This document shows positions 55,690 through 64,000 of a stretch of DNA of 64,000 nt, one piece after another. The stretch is from positions 21,095,277 to 21,159,276 of the forward strand of contig OX352761.1 of assembly GCA_947095585.1 (NCBI GenBank), read 5' to 3'. The notes beneath the pieces are model-generated. The model worked only from the letters and a program-made list of their open reading frames with translations. It searched no databases and had not been told where the DNA came from. This DNA is from Nephrocerus scutellatus (taxonomy: Eukaryota > Arthropoda > Insecta > Diptera > Pipunculidae). A program made the position numbers and the translations under genes. How positions within the stretch are numbered: position 1 is the stretch's first letter; the number at the start of each line of letters is the position of its first letter.

Positions 55690-58600
55690 ATTGCAGGTGG
55701 CCGTAACTATCTCTGACTGGTGGAAGTACGATCAAACCTCCGCGTGGTGACCGCCGGTAATTATCATCCAATGCAGGAAAAGCGGAATGATCGGGCTAGT
55801 GGCTAGTCCCATCAAAGTAAGGTTGGCGCGCCCGTAAAAAATCAGCCTCGGACACACTGATGAACGACGACGACCACGGCAACGAAAACGGCTAAACGAT
55901 TTAAGAATTTTCTCATGGAACGTATGCTCAGTGTATAGAGCTCGAGCTGCACAGCAGCTGGCTGAAACGCTGTCTAAATATAAGGCTGACATAACAGCAA
56001 TACAGGAGATGCGGTGGTTGCATTATCACGAAAGACTGCTTCCGCGAATCAGATTCGAGTCAACACGGCTGCCCCTCGCAACAAAGAGACAAGAAACAAC
56101 TACGGTCAAGCGATGGGGCTCGCGCTAAATGCAGGGAGAATTAGTACTGGGGCTGAGATGTCGGGCGTAGAAGAGAAATGGACACGCCTTAAGAATTCTG
56201 TCATTAGTACTGCTGACTCCATCTTTGACAGTAGTCGTAGAGATCGGAACGACTGGTTTGATGACGAATATATAAGCTAGCGACAGAACATCAGAATAAA
56301 GCGTACCGAATAATGTAGCAATCTCACAGAACGCGGGCATGAGAAGATGAAAATAAAGAGCTCAGAAGACATGAAAAACAGTTCACTGGCGAATGAAAGC
56401 AGCATTATAGAAGAGTCTCCTCCATGAACTAGAACAGTACAGAAAGCGAGGAAACCACCAGGAGCAGAAGTTCTACCAAAGAGTCCGCGGTATGACAATA
56501 TACACCGCGTTGCACATACCTCAAAGACAAAGAGGGAAATTGGATCGCCGATATTAAAGGCATCTTAGAGCGATAGGAAGATTGCTAAATGGCCAGCTAA
56601 CTTAGGAATTATGGGGGCTCTACACCAATGACCGAAGACCACACTATGCTGACGCCACCAAGCATAGACGAAGTAAGCAGCGCGATAAATCGGCTTTAAA
56701 ATAATAAAGCCCCGGGATCAGGTGGGATCCCAGCGGAACTGATTAAAATACGAGGCCCCACAATACACCAAGCAATTAATGAAATAATAGTGCAAGTATG
56801 GGAGAAAGAAGCGCTGCCAGAAGACTGGCGAAGAGTCATCCTGTGCCGCATACAACCCCGAGGGGACCGCTGTATCTTACTTTTCGATAGGTTTGATACT
56901 TGGCTAAACTCGGAAGATAAAAGCGGCAAGGCTGCTAGTACTTAGAATGTCTAGAACGGGCACTGTCTTCGTACGTAGCAGCCTTATCGTAAAACAATGC
57001 AGGACCGCACGTTCCTGTGATAGTTTCTATCCTGGGCGGCCTAGAACTAGAGTCTCATCCTAGTTGCAAATGCTTGGGTTCGAAGTTCCGGACGATGTGC
57101 TGCCAAGGTTGTAGTGTACCTACGCCAAAAGCACTCATACTGAACGAGCTGAGTTCCTTGATGTCAGATCTCAACAAGGTCGCGTTGGTACAACGGAAGT
57201 TGGCTTTACCCGTAGATAAGGTTGTTCTCCTTGGAGGTTAGCTGAGTCTGGGCCAACTTTTGGTTAAGGACACAGTTTCGTTATGGGCTTGACCTACGTA
57301 GTGGTGAACGGTTTACTCTCGAAGAGAGGACCGCTAAATGGGAATAGTTCAATGAGCATGCTTAAGGGCGAGAGCTAGGCAAGCAGGGTTCGTCCCACTC
57401 AAAGAATGATGTGCCCCATACATAAGAAGGGAGATATCACAAAATGCAATTACAATTATCGTGGTATAACGTTGTTGAGTACCGCGTATAAGATTTTCTC
57501 TTTTATCCTTCCAGACAGGACAGCCCCATACGCTAAACTCATCATTGGTCCATACCAGTGTGGCTTCATCCCAGGCCATTCAACGACTGATCAGATTTAC
57601 ACCCTTCGGCAGCTGATGGAAAAATGTCTGGAGTAGAAATTAATAAAGCCATGAGAGAATTCGGCATCCCAAATAAACGGAGAGAAGACTATGTAGGTTG
57701 ACAATGACTAATGTTATAAGCCAAGTAAAAATATCCGGGTCACTATCAAGTCCACTAAAAATCTATAACGGGCTCCGACAAAGGGGATGGACTTGGCTGT
57801 GTCCTCTTAACCTGGCGTTGGAGAAAGTGATCCGAGGCTCTGACGTAACGGCGAGAAGAACAATCCTCTATAAGTCCATTCAGATACTGGCTTACGCAGA
57901 CGATATTGACATCGTTGGTAGAAACCGAATAGCTGTGCAGGAAGCTTTCATCCAGATCGAGCAGGCGCACGAAATCTGGTGCTCCACAAAAATTAAAGCA
58001 AAATAAAGTACATGGTGGCCACGTCTGCTAATACAAGATGTAACATTGGTCGTCAATTGAAATAGTGGAGCGAGAATTTGAAGTAGTGCAATCCTTTAAC
58101 TATCTCGGGCCAACTGTAGCAGCCGACAATAGCATGGAACCAGAAATACGCTCACGGTTGCTTAAAGCCAACAAAGCCTACTATAGTATGTCAAGAATCT
58201 TCAAATCCAGGAACTCAACCATAATATCCAAGCTGGTTGACCATACCGGTACTAACATATGGATCCGAGACTTGGGTGCTTAGCAAAAAGAATTCTGACC
58301 TATTAGCTGCGTTTTAGAGAAAAGTCTTACGGAGAATTGTTGGCCCCGTATACGTGAGGAAGGACTATAATGATGAGATCTTTGAGTGTTATTGCGATGT
58401 CGACATCGTGAATAGAATTAAGCTCGGTAGGCTCCGGCAACTAACTCTCATGAGCGAAGATGATCCTGCTCTGAAAGTCCTTTGCAGTACGATTTATGCG
58501 GAACACGACAGCGAGGCCGGCCAAGCCTACTCTGGAAGGATGGCGAAGATCAGGACGCCCAGAGTTTAGGGACGCCAAACTGGATGACATCGGTTCGAAA

Positions 58601-58690
58601 TCGGGACCGGTGGAGAGATTTTTGGCGGGAGGTCAGGACCGGGCACCGGTTGTAGAGCCAAATATGATGATGATGATAACATATATATGA
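55690..58690 (+). mobile_element. RTE (BovB-like) LINE, most complete copy
   Basis: Runs from a 5' region near 55690 to the 3' end CCGGTTGTAGAGCCAAATAT and ATG repeats at 58640-58672. Key coding landmarks are AQQLAETLSKYKADITAIQE (endonuclease start, 55953-56012), STADSIFDSSRRDRNDWFDD, NKAPGSGGIPAELIK, IHKKGDITKCNYNYRGITLL, GPYQCGFIPGHSTTDQIYTL, LAYADDIDIVGRNRIAVQE with an intact catalytic YADD, FNYLGPTVAADNS and a decayed RLRQLTLMSEDDPALKVLC. Frames are broken many times. A 555-bp foreign insertion lies at 56855-57409. The clade call rests on the characteristic AIQE, STTDQI and EDDPA motifs and the simple-repeat tail. Confidence 0.85.
56855..57409. mobile_element. unidentified 555-bp insertion in RTE
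   Basis: The RTE sequence breaks after TGTGCCGCATACA (56842-56854) and resumes with TGTGCCCCATACA (57410-57422), a 13-bp direct repeat with one mismatch. The insert is moderately GC-rich compared with its surroundings and contains no long frame, no obvious inverted ends and no A-tail. I do not recognise it. Confidence 0.65.
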
Positions 58691-60784
58691 ATATAAAATA
58701 TTACACAATAATAATCTGAGAAATTAATATAAAATAAGCATAAAATTTACCTTGGTCCTTTGCTCCTTTGAAAGCAACAATACTACATTTTCTAGTATAA
58801 TTTTTTCTGCACTCTTGATGTAGAATAATTTCCGTAAAACTTTCAAATTAAATTAAATTAAATTAAATTATCAATTCTCGATTTTCGATTTTTTTTTAAT
58901 TTTTGACGTTAAAGCCATTTAAAATAAATTTTTTGTATAAATAGCATACTATATTATAATGTATTCTGTTATAGTATTTTATTCTGAGTTATTTTCTTAC
59001 ACAAAATGTATCCGGAAATGTTACGGTTTTTAAGATAGAGCTCTTTTAAGAAAATAACTTATTCAAAAAATTTCATAAAAAATAATAATATTGTTATCTT
59101 TTTTTTCCCAACTCCTACATGTGGGGAACTTTATTAAAAAAGTGCGTCTAACTATTACAAAGAACATATAAAAGATTAATTTCTACTTGAATTAGTTAGA
59201 AGTTTATATGGAAATATGATTTTATTTCCTGTACTAATAGCTAATAGCCACAAAATGGCGAGGCGAGGCAGAAGCATAAGCCGTTTCTTTGCCCACAATA
59301 CTAGAAACACAGCCTAAATTATTTTGCTGGGCGAAAGATGGTACCACGTCAAGGCAAAGCGTCATCTGTCTTCAGGCGATGGTAAAGGAAGCCGTGGCTT
59401 ACTTGTCGCTTGACTGTCTGGATAGAGAACTATTATTACGCCTCTGATCTCCTTGATAGTACTCTATATATGATATAAATATGGCTAAACCGGGGTAGTT
59501 GTGGGATCATGCTTCAGGCTAGACGGCACTCTCTATAGCATACGCTAACACTCAGCATTTTCCGGTTTATCTTCTTCGCCCGCCCCATTGGTTCGATTAC
59601 TGACATTCACAAACAAGCAAAAGAGGCTTCTCTATATCCTTATAAAGTGTCCTGTTTGTCACTAGCTTATCTTAGCACTACTTAGTACTAGTTAACGTTA
59701 AAAGTTTTGCTTTCGTTAAATCTTCTCGTAAATTGCGTACGTGCTGTGTACTCGATGAAAACTTTAAATTCCATTTCGTTCGTTGGAGTGCACTTGTGTG
59801 TGTGTGTTTATTTGGCTTCAATAAATTGGTTTATAAAGGAATCATCCTACGCAATCTAACACTCACCCATTTCACTTCAGTTAATTCCAAACTCTTTGTA
59901 AATACGACCAAGTCAAGAAGGCACATTATTATTCGGTGGCGGATCCGTGCTAAGCTGCCATACGAGCGACCGTACAAACTCCTTCGCATAGAAATAACGA
60001 AGCACACAAGGAAACAAATTCAAATGCATTCGAATTGTTCAAATGGAATCTAGGCTAACAACAACAAATGAAGGCAGTGGAGTGAAGAAATGTGGAGTGG
60101 TGGTTGGATAAATTTATTCCTCTATACGAACCGATGCACTCAGAAAACTGAAAGGTAAGCGCAGGAGGAAACTTTGTTTAGAGCACAAGACGCAGGTCTT
60201 TAAGGAGGAAAAGAGGAACCCCCGGACACAATCGAAAGCATTATCAACCCTCGAGGACTCGCTACAGCAGTGAGGAAAAGGATGGTAAATTAAAGGAATA
60301 TATAGAGGAGTTACGGGGAAAACCACCTAACAATTGCAGAAGAAATCAGTGATTCATGAATATCGCGAAAAGTGCAGAAGAATGCAACTAAAACGAGTGG
60401 CAGAGATCGCGAAACTTTGCTAGAAGCAAAGGGCGAACGAAACTTTGCAATTCGAATTCCATAATCACTCGCAGGTGTGCACGGAGTGGCATAGGTTAAT
60501 AGAAGTTGTATCCATCGACACTTAGCATTTTACCACCCCAAAGATTTCCGATGAAGTGGTGGCTCATTGTAAACGGGTATTCTTAGGAAGGTTGTAAGCT
60601 GGAAATTTTTTTTAATAGATTTGCAATAACTTTTCCTTTTCTACCTTTTTCCTTTTTTTCATTTAAATTGATATCGTTCCAGCACCAGTGCCTAATTTCT
60701 CGTTTTAAAGGAGATAGTTAAACGTTCAATTGGAGATCAAATTACCTCATTACGTGGGCAGGCTTCATTCACTTTGTAACTTAA
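58691..60784. other. no gene recognised; unique stretch with AAATT repeat
   Basis: A short (AAATT)n run lies at about 58848-58870. Frames of about 100 codons (59733-60053 plus) have no domain. Otherwise AT-rich single-copy-looking DNA. Confidence 0.4.
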
Positions 60785-60940
60785 CTTAACATTTCTGTGA
60801 GTGTGATGAACCGTAGCGAAGTATTCCACACACGTATTCTACGGCTAAAGAACAATTCTCTAAACTTAACTTTGCGTCCGAAGATGGGCTTGAGGGTAAA
60901 CTGATAAGCATTTAGAGCGCGACGAGTATTACACGGCATG
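60785..60940 (-). mobile_element. LINE A 3' coding fragment, left part (minus)
   Basis: Minus-strand frame: NTRRALNAYQFTLKPIFGRK and VKFRELFFSRRIRVWN, matching 53885-54000 of LINE A. It continues across the inserted LINE F into 63283-63675. Confidence 0.75.
60911..60940. repeat. 30-bp flank repeated at 63283-63312
   Basis: The 30 bp here and at 63283-63312 match at 27 positions (both contain GCGACGAGTATT and CGGCATG). They bracket LINE F and look like an aged target-site duplication. Confidence 0.75.
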
Positions 60941-63282
60941 TCACAAGAAGATCTTTCTCCATCTTCATCAACGCCCACTCTCTCGATCGAAAACAGTAGA
61001 TGCATTCCGACTGTTGTCGCAATTTGCAACTGCAATCGAAGTTGCACTGTTAGAACGAAGTTTAGTTTGTAGGCGTCTTAATTATCCCTGTTCCTTCTCA
61101 ATCTAGCAATTTTGTGCCGCCGTTCTCTCAACATTTACTCCATAAATCAATTTATGTTCAGAGAGTTAGTCGCGATCTCCTTAGAGACGCTCTCGCTACA
61201 AGGAAGCAAGAGCACTAAAAACTTTGCCGCTGACTACTTCCCAGGACTTCCCAGGCGGGGAAGAAAACCCCCCTCGAGAGACAACACAGAGCTTCATCAA
61301 CTTCTGTACAGCTCATGGCCAAAAATATGTAATCGGATGCGATGCAAACGCACACTACTTAGTCTGCGAAAGCATTTACACTAACATTAGAGGTGAGCAA
61401 CTCTTTAACTACTGTTCATCTAAAAATATTGTGATAAACAACGTGGGGAACGACGCAACCTTCATAAACGCCATACGGAGTGAAGTACTGGAACTTACCC
61501 TATCAGATACAAGGATGGCCAGCACGATCCACAAATGACACGTAATGAAGAAGGCATCATTCTCCGACCACATGTATATTTGATTCAATATTTAAACTCC
61601 AAACAAGGCTTAATCCCTTATAAGAACCCCTTGACACACTTATTGGCAAGTCTTCTTAGACCAACTCAATTGTAACCTAACCGGTATATGTACCCCCATT
61701 AATTCTATTGCTGATATTATCAGCTCAGCATACGACCTTACCGAGGCAGTCATAAACGCCTACCACACAAGTTCCCGTGTAATTCGCATCAGGTGCACCA
61801 AGGACGTTCCAGGATGGAATCACGACCTCAGGGCTAAGCGAAGGGAAGTTCGTAAACTCTTCAACAAAGCCAACCGTACAAACACCTGGAAATCTATAAA
61901 ACTGCCCTAACTAGATACAACGTGGCCCTAAGGGACAGCAAAAGAATAAGCTAGAGAGAGTTTTGCGAAAGCATCGACAAACTGTCAACAGCTTGTCGAC
62001 TACACAAAGATATCTTCCTAGACCACAACAATCCACTTGGTTCTGTAAAGAAACCAAACGGTGAACTTACATCCTCTAGAGAAGAAACTCTTGAATGTCT
62101 GGTTAAAAGTCATTTTCCTAAGTGCATTATACTAGACAATCAAGACGCCACGAGGATATAAATATGCACCCATACCTTATTTGGACCGAGGCCTACAGAC
62201 GTTCCGCCAGCCTCTACTCACCAGAAAGCATTCGCTGGGCTGGGATAAACTCATTCGACCCATTTAAGTCTTTAGGTGAAGATTGATTAATTAGATTAAT
62301 TGAACCAGTACTCGTAAAACTCTGCAGAGCCAGCTTCAGCATAGAATACGTCCCAAAGTGCTGGACAGATGTGCTAATACAAACACAGTGTTACCGGAGC
62401 AGGAGTTTTAGGACCCAAAATCACACTACGAATACCCCAAGGTAGATCTCCAAAAGTATTCCAGGCAGAAACTATAGCAATAGAAGCCTGCGTCCTGAAA
62501 TGTACTAAAAAAAGGTACAGAAGAACCGAGATCTATGTGATCTCAGACAGACAGGCAGCACTGCTTGCACTAAAAGGTTCAGTCTTTTATTCTAAAACAA
62601 CGTGGAGCTGCTTTTGCTTTTTGAATCACACTAATGTGGTCTCCTGGACACTCAGGCATATCAGGAAATGAGGCAGCAGACCTCTGTGCAAGAGAAGGCG
62701 CAGAAGGAATTTTCACTGGTCCAGAACCCAGCATTGCCTATTCCATATGCCATATCAACAGAAAAATTAAAGAGTGGGAAAACACTACTATCGAAGCGGA
62801 ATGGAATTCTTCGTCTGGGACGAGACAAGCCAAGAAGCTTCTATAATACAACATTAGTCATATGGAAAGTGCCAACAAACTGGACCGCCATACACTAAGA
62901 ACACTAGTCTGGTGCCCATTCCATGGCCATCTTTTGAAAATGGGCAAATCCCAATCGGACCGCTGCCGATTCTGCAACGAGGCAAAGGAAACGTCAGAGC
63001 ACATACTCTTCGTATGGGTAGCCCACACCCAGAAAAGAATAAAACATTTCAAGGCTCATACAGTTCCCTGGCCGAATGCCAGACCAATCGCATTGTCAGC
63101 TGTAGTGGCGTTCAGAAAGGAACTGAGCAATCACATAATGTGGTAAAACATCAGGGACACACAAGGTCGCAGTGCACAAGACTCGTTAGCCCCACCTATT
63201 ATAATAATAACTGGATAGTTATGTTTTCCATATTTCTCGATCTTATTTGGTTGATCCCACTTCTGAACTGTGGTACATCCGA
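60941..63282 (+). mobile_element. LINE F, long degenerate copy (copy 3)
   Basis: Internal landmarks in order: FINFCTAHGQKYVIGCDANAHY (endonuclease GCDANAH), NTNIRGEQLFNYCSSKNIVI, NDATFINAIRSEVLELTLSD, then a decayed region. After that come VISDRQAALLALKG (RNase H), SPGHSGISGNEAADLCARE, RKIKEWENTTIEAEWNSSSG, HTLRTLVW and CRFCNEAKETSEHILFVW (C-terminal cysteine motif). The 3' UTR carries AGGTCGCAGTGCAC (63168-63181). The reverse transcriptase is mostly deleted between 62160 and 62400. I/LOA-like by RNase H and motif style. It split a LINE A copy. Confidence 0.75.
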
Positions 63283-63675
63283 TTTAGAGTGCGACGAGTA
63301 TTGCCCGGCATGCACCTGGCTATTTGTTGTTGTTGTTGTTGAAAGAAGCGATAAAACAGTAACAAGCAGGAAACGATAAGTTTTACCGCAAGGTTTTGTA
63401 TTCTATCCAGCTGATGCAAGGTAGTTTTAGGCGCACGAGACCAGATATGACAATTATACTTAAGTTTAGGGCGAATAAAACCCTTGAAGATAGTACCCAG
63501 ATCAGAGTGAGTGAAATATTTCTTGCACCGGGTTAGAAAACCTAAACATTTCGCAGCATTTTTGAGCGACGGTAAGTATGTGGCATACCAACGAAGTTTG
63601 TCGTTAACGCACATACCGAAATCTGCGGGTTTTCTAGTTTCCTCGATGCAAGTGCCATTCATGGATAAAGGCATT
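63283..63675 (-). mobile_element. LINE A C-terminal fragment, right part (minus)
   Basis: Minus-strand frame 63243-63674: MPLSMNGTCIEETRKPADFG, MCVNDKLRWYATYLPSLKNA, KCLGFLTRCKKYFTHSDLGT and IFKGFIRPKLKYNCHIWSRA. This is the region after the reverse transcriptase of LINE A and matches 53700-53830. A GTT run at 63325-63341 encodes a glutamine stretch on the minus strand. Its continuation is 60785-60940 on the other side of LINE F. Confidence 0.8.
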
Positions 63676-64000
63676 GTTTTGGAAGTGTGTACATTATAAA
63701 TAGGAAACCGAAGATATGGATAACAGCAAATCTATTGGAAGGCTTTGATTTGTCTTTGATTGTAACCCAATAACGATGGCACAACTGGATGACATGGCCT
63801 CTCAAAATCTGGCCCGGCGATGAGACTTCTTATACAGACAGAGAAGAGTTTAATTTTTTTTCTTTCTTTGAAAAGATAATTTCTAGATTTAAGGTCTACG
63901 TTAGTAGTACGAAACAGTTCTTTACCCAGCCCAACCAACTAGATTCTCCACTGCCCCCAGCTTAGAGACATATTCGATAAATACAAGTATGATCAAAGTT
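63676..64000. other. no gene recognised at right edge
   Basis: AT-rich end of the window without recognisable features. Confidence 0.3.

Overview
The window reads as repeat-rich insect chromosomal DNA, most likely from a brachyceran fly and possibly a tephritid. This is an inference from four signs: an intron-bearing cuticle-type gene with a TATA/initiator promoter and AATAAA signal, Jockey/RTE/RNase H-type LINEs, a maT-like (DD37D) and rosa-like (DD41D) mariners, and AT-rich unique DNA between them. No bacterial operon, phage or CRISPR signal was seen. Only one host gene is well supported: a small secreted Val/Pro/Ala-rich protein at 3864-4354 with a 71-bp intron. Almost everything else recognisable is transposon sequence.

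Layout. 1-3170: rosa-type mariner relic carrying a truncated SINE, then LINE relics. 3170-4450: the host gene. 4845-7600: LINE D relic, a 122-bp tandem repeat and two tRNA-derived SINEs. 8750-13130: two RNase H LINE ends, repeat X, a full-length SINE, and a LINE split by a mariner deletion derivative. 13395-18200: degenerate RTE-like and LINE D relics, the latter split by a second mariner derivative. 19440-26660: a Copia relic interrupted twice, by a 1288-bp maT-like mariner and by a 4918-bp nearly intact Jockey-clade LINE, both with target duplications. 27000-31100: RTE relics, SINE heads, and repeat X split by a solo LTR. 33200-34980: three tandem-repeat blocks, including about 290 bp of (CAAA)n. 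35165-43620: LINE relics with CCTAA tails in one family. 45985-54530: dense LINE fragments, including an in-place inversion and a tandem duplication. 55690-58690: the most complete RTE copy, itself carrying a 555-bp insertion. 60785-63675: a LINE inserted into another LINE with a 30-bp flanking repeat.

LINE families are given working letters. A and B are Jockey/CR1-like with poly(A). C, E and F carry RNase H, and C ends in CCTAA repeats. D is an endonuclease LINE of the VISDVL type. G is CR1/Jockey-like. RTE is BovB-like with an ATG-repeat tail. SINE-1, SINE-2 and SINE-3 are three tRNA-headed families. Clade names are judged from protein motifs alone.

The genes do not form a pathway. They are parasites nested by successive insertion, and nesting order gives relative ages. 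The SINE-2 tail matches the RTE 3' end, which suggests RTE machinery mobilised it. I found no convincing new cellular system. The most informative items are the SINE/LINE tail sharing, the nested Copia/maT/Jockey locus, the CCTAA-tailed LINE family and the two mariner deletion derivatives.
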